The notes under the pieces were generated by a model, which was given only the letters and a program-made list of their open reading frames with translations, was not told where the DNA came from and did not search any database. From Rickettsiales bacterium (GTDB lineage Bacteria; Pseudomonadota; Alphaproteobacteria; Rs-D84): a stretch of 6,412 nt of DNA. The stretch lies in contig JAIRLP010000137.1 in assembly GCA_031259365.1 (NCBI GenBank), positions 1-6,412 on the forward strand. The letters run 5' to 3'. A program made the translations under genes and the position numbers. Shown here piece by piece: positions 1-5,566 of the stretch. The stretch's first letter is position 1; every line of letters begins with the position of its first letter.

Positions 1-1
1 A

Positions 2-217
2 TCATTGAAGGCAACATTAGCAGCGGTTCTTGGAAGTATTCATCAACCAGATTTATTAATACTGGACGAACCTACTAATAACTTAGACATCAAAAGCATT
101 GGTATTTTGGAAAATGCACTGAATCAATATCAGGGTGCGATTTTGCTGATTTCACACGATGCAAGCTTTGTGAAAAATTTTGAAATAGACAAGACGTTTT
201 CCCTGCAACGTGAATAA
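2..217 (+). CDS. ABC-F family ATPase, C-terminal fragment (5' end outside window)
   Basis: The reading frame is open from the left edge to TAA at 215-217, so only about the last 71 residues of the protein are visible. They carry the end of a nucleotide-binding domain. The window opens just after the place where the SGG signature motif would lie. A Walker B with catalytic Glu follows (LLILDEPTNNLD, codons for D-E at 65-70), then the D-loop Asp, then the switch His in LLISHD (155-157). DEPTNNLD followed by a short tail is typical of the second ATPase domain of ABC-F proteins, soluble duplicated ATPases that act on ribosomes in translation quality control or antibiotic protection. A TTG at 5-7 could be scored as a start, but the protein homology clearly runs upstream of it. 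The subfamily cannot be assigned from this fragment. The gene converges on the next one at 316. Confidence 0.88.
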   Translation, partial: SLKATLAAVLGSIHQPDLLILDEPTNNLDIKSIGILENALNQYQGAILLISHDASFVKNFEIDKTFSLQRE

Positions 218-253
218 TTTGATATACAATTTGCTCCAAAGGTGCATATATTC

Positions 254-273
254 ACGGGCGATAACGGGTAATA
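254..273. repeat. Short tandem repeat, two 10-bp copies
   Basis: ACGGGCGATA (254-263) is followed directly by ACGGGTAATA (264-273), with two differences. It lies in the 98-bp convergent gap between the ABC-F end and the TIM-barrel gene. The same gap contains a weak TGCG/CGCA stem (281-284 with 297-300) without a following T-run, so I see no convincing intrinsic terminator for either gene. Two copies are too few to imply a function. Confidence 0.4.
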
Positions 274-315
274 ACAAGCATGCGAATTTTGTAAAACGCA
301 TCTCAGGAATTCACG

Positions 316-1074
316 TTATCTGGTGTTGTTTTTATCAAGCCATGCCAAGATGTTCGATATGTAATTCTTGGCGCGGGCGATATCAAATATTCTTGTGCCC
401 GGCTGCATAAGGCGGCCTTCGGCATCTATCCATACAGGGCGATCGTCCGTGACAACCTTTGAAATCTTGTCCAGATTATCCATAATATTATCGCCGCACA
501 ATCCGCCGGAATATCCCTGCGGATGGTTATCGTAAACAGGGGCGCGCCATTCGCTTGGGCTTTTGCCCACACCGTATGATTCGTCAAATAACAGAGAAAA
601 CGCCGCATCCTTCTTATCTAATTCATCAATTAGTCCGGCGGTTTTGATGTTGTATGGAATTATCAATTCACAATTATGGTCAAAGCCATTTTTGATGACA
701 TCGGCCAACTTGCCAATGTCTATCTTGCCTGTGTTATCGCCGATGTTCAGCTGCCATCTTCCGACAGTCGGCAAGCTTGTATTTTGATTTTTTGAATCCA
801 TCCAAGAACGCAAATCTTGCGGAATATCATAATTACAAAACCTTGTGCACCAACTGCCGTTGACATGCAGAGCCAGATTCAAAGGTTTTGCCAACCTTTC
901 GGATATTTTTACCAACTTGTCAAACCATGCGTGGCGCGGCAATCCAGTATTCATTGCGCAATTGTGCGCCTGAATCCCCAGTTCTACGCGCGGATTTATA
1001 TTCAGCAACTTAACGGCTTCATCAATCGGGATATGTTCGCGCAGGTCCGAGCATGTGATGTATCTTATGTTCAT
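316..1074 (-). CDS. TIM-barrel protein resembling phosphoribosylanthranilate isomerase, function unknown
   Basis: A 252-residue protein starting MNIRYITCSDLREHI. The frame stays open 27 codons further upstream, but a good promoter (-35 at 1132-1137, -10 at 1109-1114) lies inside that extension, so the ATG at 1072-1074 is preferred. Repeating beta-strand/helix units are visible: RVELGIQA, LALHVNG, WQLNIGD, CELIIPYN, FSLLFDESYGVGKSP, then GYSGGLCGDNI and PVWIDAEGRL followed by an FDI-type C-terminal helix. The GG-L-x-x-D/E-N-I motif and the following strand with an acidic residue match the phosphate-binding end of TrpF-like (beta/alpha)8 barrels. The N-terminal K-x-C-G catalytic motif of true TrpF is absent, and there are no trp genes nearby. 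A tryptophan-pathway role is therefore unlikely; a conserved TrpF-like protein of unknown substrate is the safest reading. No signal peptide, so cytoplasmic. It is divergent from recN. Confidence 0.82.
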   Translation of the reverse strand: MNIRYITCSDLREHIPIDEAVKLLNINPRVELGIQAHNCAMNTGLPRHAWFDKLVKISERLAKPLNLALHVNGSWCTRFCNYDIPQDLRSWMDSKNQNTSLPTVGRWQLNIGDNTGKIDIGKLADVIKNGFDHNCELIIPYNIKTAGLIDELDKKDAAFSLLFDESYGVGKSPSEWRAPVYDNHPQGYSGGLCGDNIMDNLDKISKVVTDDRPVWIDAEGRLMQPGTRIFDIARAKNYISNILAWLDKNNTR

Positions 1075-1108
1075 TTTACGACTCTTTGTCTTTGCCTCTC
1101 TCGGCCTA

Positions 1109-1137
1109 TTTATACAGATATTCCGCCAAAAACGCAA
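1109..1137 (-). promoter_or_regulatory. Sigma70-type promoter for the TIM-barrel gene
   Basis: On the minus strand a -35 TTGCGT (1132-1137) and a -10 TATAAA (1109-1114) are separated by exactly 17 nt. The expected start point near 1102 leaves a leader of about 27 nt before the ATG at 1074. That leader is purine-rich, with AAAGAG about 7 nt from the ATG as a weak ribosome site. Confidence 0.6.
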
Positions 1138-1169
1138 TAAATATTTAGAGCGCATCGGGCAAATAAATT

Positions 1170-1184
1170 TTGTAGTTTTTACAA
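1170..1184. promoter_or_regulatory. Small inverted repeat upstream of the recN -35, possible operator
   Basis: TTGTA and TACAA flank a 5-nt centre, ending 8 nt upstream of the recN -35 box. recN is often under SOS control, so an operator here would make sense. The sequence does not match the E. coli LexA box (CTG-N10-CAG) or the alphaproteobacterial direct repeat GTTC-N7-GTTC. Arms of 5 bp in AT-rich DNA can occur by chance. Confidence 0.25.
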
Positions 1185-1192
1185 GAAACCTA

Positions 1193-1222
1193 TTGAAACA
1201 AATGCGGATTATTCTTTATAAT
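1193..1222 (+). promoter_or_regulatory. Sigma70-type promoter for recN, placed for a leaderless transcript
   Basis: TTGAAA (1193-1198), an 18-nt spacer and a consensus TATAAT (1217-1222). Only 6 nt separate the -10 box from the recN ATG at 1229, so the expected +1 falls on or next to the A of the start codon. No Shine-Dalgarno sequence precedes that ATG. Confidence 0.65.
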
Positions 1223-1228
1223 CATGTC

Positions 1229-2881
1229 ATGTTAACAAACCTTCATATTTCTAATATCGTACTGATTGAAAAACTGAACCTGGAATTCGGAAACGGTCTG
1301 AACGTTTTGACAGGCGAAACAGGGGCAGGCAAATCCATTCTATTGGATGCTTTGTCCCTGGCTTTGGGCTCACGTTCCGATGCGGGGCTTATTCGTCACG
1401 GATATGATAATGCCCAGGTAATTGCCGAATTTGATAAGATCAATGATAATTTAAAAGCGATCCTGGATTATAATAGTATTGAATTTGAAGATATGCTGGT
1501 TCTGCGTCGCACATTGGCGTCTGACGGTAAATCCAAAGCTTGGATTAATGATGTCCCAGTATCCATCAAGATATTAAAACAGGTGGGTGACGAACTGGTT
1601 GAAATCCATGGGCAGTTTGAAAACCATTCCTTGCTGGATCAGACAACACATCGCAAGACTTTGGATGAATTTGCATCTGCAGCTGATCCGCAATATGCGC
1701 AATTGCTGAATAATGTAAAGGCGGCTTATTCTGAATTTCATACGGCTTCAAAGCGATTGTGCGAATTAGAAGATATGTTGGCGCGCAGTGCAATGGAACG
1801 TGAATTCTTGGAACATAATGTCGCCGAATTACAATTGTTGAATCCACAACCGGGCGAAGAAGAAGATTTGGCCACACGTCGTGCTATGTTAATGAGTGCT
1901 GAAAAGAATGCAGCAATTTTATCTGATGCGGTTGATGCCATGAATCAAAAAGGGGACTCTTTGGATTCACAAATCTTTTCAGTTGCACATATTTTGGAAC
2001 GTATCAAAAGTGATCCGAATCCATACCAAGAACAGATTGATAAACTGTATGAAGCGGCAAGTACCATTTCGGAAATATCTGATAAGTTAACGCCAACCGA
2101 AACCGATACAGAAAGTTTGGAAAGTATTGAAGAAAGATTGTTTGCCATGCGTGCCGTTGCACGAAAACATCGTATCTCTGCGGATGAATTACATGACAAG
2201 CTGTCACAAATGACAGAACAGTTAAGCGTTATTGATAGTTCCGATGCGGAACTGAAAAAATTAAAGACTGATGTCAAAAGTAAAAAGTCAGAATTTGATG
2301 CATTCGCCGCACAACTAACACAGATGCGAATTGCCGCAGGTAATAATTTAAGAAAGCAAATTTTGGTCGAACTGCCAGACTTGAAATTGGGTCAGGCTGA
2401 CTTCATGGTTGAACGTGCCGATGCGACTGCGACATCATCTGGTTTGGATGAAATCACATTTATGATAAAGACCAATCCGGGATCACCTTTTGCACCTTTG
2501 CATAAAACTGCATCCGGTGGTGAATTGGCACGTTTGATGTTGGCATTAAGGGTTGTATTCAGCAATGGTAAAAATGATGCTCATACATTTGTGTTTGATG
2601 AAGTGGACACAGGTATTAGTGGCGCGGCAGCGCAAGCCGTCGGTGAACGTTTGGGACGTTTGGCGAGTGATGGCCAGGCCTTGGTTATTACCCACAGTGC
2701 GCAGGTTGCCGGATGGGCTTCTAGACACTTTAAAATTGAAAAGAATGTGAAAGACAATATCACCACAACCACGGTTCATGAAATTACCGAGGACATGCGC
2801 GTCAATGAAATAGCCCGTATCATCAGCGGTGCAGAAATTACACCGGAATCAATTGCAACCGCAAGAACTTTGATTAAATAA
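1229..2881 (+). CDS. recN: DNA repair protein RecN
   Basis: A complete 550-residue SMC-like ATPase, close to the 553 residues of E. coli RecN. RecN acts early in double-strand break repair, tethering broken DNA on the nucleoid and working with RecA. The start MLTNLHISNIVLIEKL is the family's standard N-terminus; the longer open frame back to 1055 is spurious and overlaps the divergent promoters. Visible motifs: Walker A GETGAGKS (residues 29-36); a long helical, charged coiled-coil region (about 150-390) typical of RecN; the ABC signature SGGELARLMLALR from residue 429; Walker B FVFDEVDTGISG with D457 and E458; and the H-loop ITHS with H489. The C-terminus ISGAEITPESIATARTLIK matches the usual RecN ending. 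All catalytic residues are present, so it should be functional. Codon use resembles xseA. A small membrane-protein gene follows after 21 nt. A degenerate copy of the gene's last 37 bp lies at 3180-3219. Confidence 0.97.
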   Translation: MLTNLHISNIVLIEKLNLEFGNGLNVLTGETGAGKSILLDALSLALGSRSDAGLIRHGYDNAQVIAEFDKINDNLKAILDYNSIEFEDMLVLRRTLASDGKSKAWINDVPVSIKILKQVGDELVEIHGQFENHSLLDQTTHRKTLDEFASAADPQYAQLLNNVKAAYSEFHTASKRLCELEDMLARSAMEREFLEHNVAELQLLNPQPGEEEDLATRRAMLMSAEKNAAILSDAVDAMNQKGDSLDSQIFSVAHILERIKSDPNPYQEQIDKLYEAASTISEISDKLTPTETDTESLESIEERLFAMRAVARKHRISADELHDKLSQMTEQLSVIDSSDAELKKLKTDVKSKKSEFDAFAAQLTQMRIAAGNNLRKQILVELPDLKLGQADFMVERADATATSSGLDEITFMIKTNPGSPFAPLHKTASGGELARLMLALRVVFSNGKNDAHTFVFDEVDTGISGAAAQAVGERLGRLASDGQALVITHSAQVAGWASRHFKIEKNVKDNITTTTVHEITEDMRVNEIARIISGAEITPESIATARTLIK

Positions 2882-2886
2882 CCTGA
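2845..2886 (+). repeat. recN 3' end, source copy of a direct repeat
   Basis: This is the end of recN (GGAATCAAT through TTTGATTAAATAA) plus the following CCTGA. It is repeated 335 bp downstream at 3180-3219, with the CCTGA part continuing at 3370-3374 beyond a MITE-like insertion. See the partner entry for the comparison. Confidence 0.65.
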
Positions 2887-2902
2887 TAGACAAGGATAAA
2901 AA

Positions 2903-3163
2903 ATGAAGGATACCGTGAAAATAAAACAAGATATATTCGATAGCGCCATCAAGGTTCGCATCAGCAGTCCGCAGATGTTTATTCTGGGAACGTTTATGTT
3001 TTTCATTATTATGGCTCAGGCGGAATTGTACCAAAAATCAACCGAGCAGATAAAAAATCAGACCGAACTGATTGAAATTCAAAAAAAACTGCTGGAATTG
3101 CAGCAAAAACAATATTCGCTGGATTCAACGGTGCATGCAAAACAAAAGCATAATGGAAAATAA
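2903..3163 (+). CDS. Small single-pass membrane protein with C-terminal coiled coil, unknown function
   Basis: An 86-residue protein not recognised as a named family. The start is well supported: ATG at 2903 is preceded by AAGGA (2892-2896) with a 6-nt gap. Residues 1-23 are polar and positively charged. Residues about 24-41 (PQMFILGTFMFFIIMAQA) form one transmembrane segment. Residues 42-72 are a glutamine-, glutamate- and lysine-rich amphipathic helix with heptad-like spacing (ELIEIQKKLLELQQKQ), likely a coiled coil. The tail is short and basic. It begins 21 nt after recN with no visible promoter or terminator between, so it is probably co-transcribed. Together with its flanks it sits between two copies of the recN 3' end, which suggests it may have arrived as an insert. 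Topology is probably one helix with the coiled coil on one side of the inner membrane; which side is unclear. Confidence 0.65.
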   Translation: MKDTVKIKQDIFDSAIKVRISSPQMFILGTFMFFIIMAQAELYQKSTEQIKNQTELIEIQKKLLELQQKQYSLDSTVHAKQKHNGK

Positions 3164-3179
3164 ACAAAAAAATTTTGCT

Positions 3180-3219
3180 GGAATCAATCGCAGCGACAAT
3201 AACTTTGATTAAAAAATAA
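3180..3219 (+). repeat. Degenerate second copy of the recN 3' end
   Basis: Compared with 2845-2881, this stretch matches at 29 of the first 34 positions, including an uninterrupted AACTTTGATTAAA, and then has 3 extra A residues before TAA. Read in frame it gives ESIAATITLIKK-stop, against ESIATARTLIK-stop in recN. The match appears to resume after the MITE-like element: AACCTGA at 3368-3374 compares with CCTGA at 2882-2886. No start codon or full domain accompanies it, so it is a relic, not a gene. Confidence 0.65.
3212..3219. repeat. Left 8-bp flanking direct repeat (target-site duplication)
   Basis: AAAAATAA immediately precedes the left terminal inverted repeat and is identical to 3360-3367 immediately after the right one. 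The low complexity of the word weakens the case slightly. Confidence 0.55.
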
Positions 3220-3246
3220 GGCTCAACTGACAGAAATGTACCTTAT

Positions 3247-3271
3247 CGTCATTCCCGCGAAGGCGGGAATC
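3247..3271. repeat. Internal hairpin A (ATTCCCGC / GCGGGAAT palindrome)
   Basis: An 8-bp perfect stem, ATTCCCGC with GCGGGAAT, around a GAAG loop, preceded by CGTC. Palindromes of this ATTCCCGCG type are widespread dispersed repeats in bacterial genomes. No T-run follows on either strand, so it is not a standard intrinsic terminator. Confidence 0.75.
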
Positions 3272-3291
3272 TCTTGTATATATAGACAAGT

Positions 3292-3316
3292 GACCCCTGC
3301 CTGCGCAGGGGTGACG
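3292..3316. repeat. Internal hairpin B, inverted diverged copy of hairpin A
   Basis: An 8-bp stem, ACCCCTGC with GCAGGGGT, around a CTGC loop. Its reverse complement aligns with hairpin A at 18 of 25 positions. Six of the seven differences fall in three stem pairs and preserve pairing; the seventh is in the loop. Confidence 0.75.
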
Positions 3317-3359
3317 GAGGGTTTATGTATTTAAAAGATACATTCTTATCAGTTGAGCC

Positions 3360-3367
3360 AAAAATAA
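3360..3367. repeat. Right 8-bp flanking direct repeat (target-site duplication)
   Basis: AAAAATAA directly after the right terminal inverted repeat, identical to 3212-3219. Confidence 0.55.
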
Positions 3368-3390
3368 AACCTGAGATTCTGACTTTGTTT

Positions 3391-4221
3391 TTAGTTGCGA
3401 TGTTCAGTATTGTCTTTTATGCAATTCAGATACTTTTTGCAGCAGACTAATTCATAGTCGGGCATTTGCAATTTGTCACTTAGCGTGTCAAAACTAGATT
3501 TTTCCAAGGTCTTAAAATTGTAACCATTTACGCCAACTTTGTCGCCAATGGGCATAAAAGCGGCAAAGTCCCAAAGATAATCTCCGCCAACAAATCCAAT
3601 CGCCTTTCCGGATATCACCATCATTGCTGACAACACCGCGCAATGAAAACTCGTTCTTGGGATTTTATGTTCATGCCAATCACGACTTGTCAGTATGCTG
3701 TTGGACGTCATGATATACATCTTGGCCGAATCTTCATCGTCGGCCAGAATTGGAATTTTTTTCTTCCATTCCCATGACGTAAATGCACCTTCAATTATAT
3801 AAGCGGCATCATCATCGTTGTATTCAATTCTCTGCATACCAGGGGCATAAATACCGCCATATAAAGGTTTGTCTTTGACCCAGACCCCGATAGAGATACA
3901 CCACACTGGCAGTTTGTCGCGATACGGGAAAGTCTCATTAATAGGGTCGATAATAAAAGCGTAATCATGTTTCAAGATTTCTAATTTTGGATTGCCGCCT
4001 AGGTCGGCAATGCTTTCTTCATCCACGATAAGATAATCAATACCCGGAAAATTTTGTTTGCAATATTCAGCGAATTTCTTTCCGATTTCGATATCAATCC
4101 TGGTTACGACATCCGCAATTATTTCAAACTTTTACATGCTGCCGATAAAGTCCAAATTTTTTTGCATATCCGACGCGTATTTCCCCGCATCACGTAAAAA
4201 ATCAAAAAATTTTTCTATCAT
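3391..4221 (-). pseudogene. Inositol monophosphatase family protein, interrupted by one in-frame stop
   Basis: From ATG at 4219-4221 to TAA at 3391-3393 the frame holds 276 codons, the usual length of an inositol monophosphatase (Mg-dependent phosphatase of inositol phosphate and related small substrates). A single TAA at 4132-4134 (codon 30) interrupts it. Family similarity lies on both sides: ADVVTRIDIEIGKKF before the first metal site, DEES (67-70), the IIDPINET region (90-97), and the C-terminal GGDYLWDFAAF with W217 and D218. In active enzymes the central motif is D-P-I-D-G-T; here the second Asp is Asn95 and the Gly is Glu96, so a metal ligand is changed. The downstream 211 codons from GTG at 4026 could be read alone but would lack the N-terminal part. 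The start lies 3 nt after the xseA stop, with GGGA in the xseA end as its ribosome site, so it is the second gene of that operon. Recent loss is likely; a sequencing error or a truncated product is possible. Confidence 0.8.
4132..4134 (-). other. Premature TAA in the phosphatase gene
   Basis: It is in frame with both the upstream ATG and the downstream 3'-terminal frame; no indel is needed to join the halves. A change from CAA (Gln) would be a single transition. TAA is the normal stop of recN, xseA and the other complete genes here except the AbiEi-like one (TGA), so reassignment of this codon is not plausible. Confidence 0.85.
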
Positions 4222-4224
4222 AAT

Positions 4225-5466
4225 TTATCCCAATTTCACAGTTCCGTCGTTGAATTCAATTTCTGCTGGGACCTTGAAATCAGATGCATGACTGATCACT
4301 TTATTATTGCTGCGAACGATTGCGTAGCCACGTTGCAGAACACTTTTATAAGACAAAGAACTTAACATCTGATCCAGATGAGAAACTGCCTGATTCAAAC
4401 TGCTCATTCTGTTCTGAAGAATTTTTGGAAATGTAGATAATGCTTCAATCTGTTGTTTAGTCGCAGCTAGTTTCCCATTAATGATAATATTCATAGTACG
4501 GGTCAAATCATCCAAGCGCTGTCCTTGTTCCATAATTAACTGTTTTGGATTCTTGATATTAATAGATTCAATACGCTGTTTTGCATTTATCAATCGGCTG
4601 GCAAAGCTGGCGGATAATCTGTGCGACAAGTTATCGATTTCTTGAATCAATGCCAATTTTGTAGGTACCACGGTTTCTGCGGCACCGGTTGGAGTTGGCG
4701 CACGAAAGTCCGCCGCAAAATCGATCAGCATCCAAACTGGTTCATGTCCCACCCCAGATATCAATGGGATTTCACTGGCCGCCGCTGCGCGTACGACAAT
4801 TTCTTCGGAAAACGGTAACAAGTCTTCTAATGACCCGCCGCCGCGTGCAACGATGATCACATCAACATTCTTCATGCGGTTAAAGTATTCGATACCAGCG
4901 GTCACTTCTGCGGCTGCTGTGGCACCTTGGACCGTTGCAGGGTACAAAATAACATGCACAGGAAAGCGTTCGCGTAATCTGTTTTGAATATCTTGAAATG
5001 CGGCCCCTGTTGGACTGGTCACAATACCAACTGTTTGAGGCAAATATGGCAAAGGCTTTTTACGAGAAGCATCGAACAAGCCTTCGGCGGCCAGTTTCTT
5101 TTTGCGTTCTTCCAGCATTTTTAACAGTGCGCCAACGCCAGCCATTTCAATTTCACTGGCAATAATTTGATAATTACTGCGGGCAGGGTATGTGGTAAAT
5201 TTACCTGTGATAATGACTTCCAGACCTTCTTCCAACTGGAATGCCAAAGGCGTGCCGCGCCATACAATAACCGAGATTGCCGCACCCGCATCCTTGATCG
5301 TCATATAGACGTGACCACTGCTGGCCTTGGTAATCTTGGACAATTCCCCGCGGATCTTGATCACCGGGAAGGCGGTTTCAACAACATTCTTTAACAATCC
5401 AGCCGCATCGCTGACGCTGAATATCATATCTGGTTTAACAATAGGTTCTGGTTTCATCATAGTCAT
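4225..5466 (-). CDS. xseA: Exodeoxyribonuclease VII large subunit
   Basis: A 413-residue protein, somewhat shorter than the 456 of E. coli XseA. With several XseB subunits it forms exonuclease VII, which degrades single-stranded DNA from both ends and processes damaged DNA; xseB is not in this window. Domains: N-terminal OB-fold (about 15-110, with KIRGELSKI and SGHVYMTIKD), catalytic region (about 135-260), a long coiled coil that binds the small subunit (about 265-375), and the C-terminal LQRGYAIVRS strand. GIVTSPTGAAFQDI (D159) and VARGGGSLEDL (R208) are intact. The third motif, normally GHETDxTLxDF, reads GHEPVWMLIDF: H241 is kept but the Asp after it is V244, with Pro243 and Met246 also replaced. 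As I recall, E. coli mutagenesis found this Asp (D241) important, so activity may be reduced. Start: ATG 5466 sits 6 nt from a -10 box; ATG 5460 (residue 3) has GGGA 7 nt upstream and is a fair alternative. Confidence 0.96.
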   Translation of the reverse strand: MTMMKPEPIVKPDMIFSVSDAAGLLKNVVETAFPVIKIRGELSKITKASSGHVYMTIKDAGAAISVIVWRGTPLAFQLEEGLEVIITGKFTTYPARSNYQIIASEIEMAGVGALLKMLEERKKKLAAEGLFDASRKKPLPYLPQTVGIVTSPTGAAFQDIQNRLRERFPVHVILYPATVQGATAAAEVTAGIEYFNRMKNVDVIIVARGGGSLEDLLPFSEEIVVRAAAASEIPLISGVGHEPVWMLIDFAADFRAPTPTGAAETVVPTKLALIQEIDNLSHRLSASFASRLINAKQRIESINIKNPKQLIMEQGQRLDDLTRTMNIIINGKLAATKQQIEALSTFPKILQNRMSSLNQAVSHLDQMLSSLSYKSVLQRGYAIVRSNNKVISHASDFKVPAEIEFNDGTVKLG

Positions 5467-5472
5467 GTCCCA

Positions 5473-5481
5473 ATACTAGCA
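5473..5481 (-). promoter_or_regulatory. Extended -10 promoter for xseA
   Basis: On the minus strand TGCTAGTAT gives a TGn-extended -10 (TAGTAT at 5473-5478) with no good -35 at 16-18 nt, as is common for extended -10 promoters. The expected +1 coincides with the ATG at 5466, again implying a leaderless transcript, unless translation starts at 5460. Confidence 0.45.
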
Positions 5482-5546
5482 AAAATCTGTATTTTTACCA
5501 TCAAAAAATCCTTGATTTTTATCCCGCTGAAAACAGCAGATTTTTG
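5480..5546. repeat. Inverted repeats built from four AAAAATC words in a divergent promoter region
   Basis: AAAAATC occurs directly at 5481-5487 and 5504-5510 and inverted at 5514-5520 and 5539-5545. The outer pair extends to a perfect 10-bp inverted repeat, CAAAAATCTG (5480-5489) with CAGATTTTTG (5537-5546). The inner pair makes a 7-bp stem with a 3-nt CTT loop (5504-5520). The block lies between the xseA -10 and the abiE -10, so it could be an operator or a bidirectional structure. Its A/T richness makes part of it chance-prone. Confidence 0.5.
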
Positions 5547-5566
5547 TCGATAATTCCAGCAATAAA

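Larger units (their letters stand above)
3220..3359. mobile_element. MITE-like non-autonomous element, 140 bp
   Basis: The ends are inverted repeats: the first 11 bp GGCTCAACTGA (3220-3230) are perfectly complementary to 3349-3359. The similarity continues to 27 bp per arm (3220-3246 against 3333-3359) with 22 of 27 matches. An 8-bp direct repeat AAAAATAA flanks both ends. Inside are two related hairpins in opposite orientation (3247-3271 and 3292-3316) around a small central palindrome (CTTGT 3273-3277, ACAAG 3286-3290). A 16-bp extra segment in the right half breaks full symmetry. There is no coding capacity, so any movement would need a transposase in trans. An 8-bp duplication is typical of the IS1595 superfamily among others, but the family cannot be fixed from this copy alone. 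It sits between two convergent transcription units, so its hairpins may also affect 3' ends. Confidence 0.7.

Noticed and set aside
281..300. TGCG/CGCA stem as a terminator between the ABC-F and TIM-barrel genes
   Set aside because: Only four closing pairs plus a poorly paired A/T interior, with no T-run.
426..787. Overlapping open frames on both strands inside the TIM-barrel gene
   Set aside because: They are shadows of the conserved protein, with no ribosome sites or recognisable domains.
1075..1155. N-terminal extension of the TIM-barrel gene by 27 codons
   Set aside because: It contains a 17-nt-spaced promoter for the same gene and has no barrel-like sequence.
1185..1199. GAAAC-N5-GAAAC direct repeat at the recN -35 as an alphaproteobacterial LexA box
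   Set aside because: The period is 10 nt, not the 11 of GAAC-N7-GAAC, and the half-sites do not match.
1055..1228. N-terminal extension of recN by 58 codons
   Set aside because: The extension overlaps both divergent promoters and the start of the opposite gene, and the RecN family begins at the MLTNLHISN Met.
3153..3212. 19-codon ORF overlapping the stop of the membrane-protein gene
   Set aside because: It has no ribosome site and lies on the relic recN tail in another frame; nothing supports translation.
3247..3316. The hairpins as intrinsic terminators for recN or the phosphatase gene
   Set aside because: Neither stem is followed by a T-run on either strand; they fit a repeat element better, though an incidental effect on 3' ends is possible.
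4621..4818. Plus-strand ORF opposite xseA
   Set aside because: It is antisense to the conserved XseA catalytic region; it shows no domain, and its composition is that of a shadow frame.
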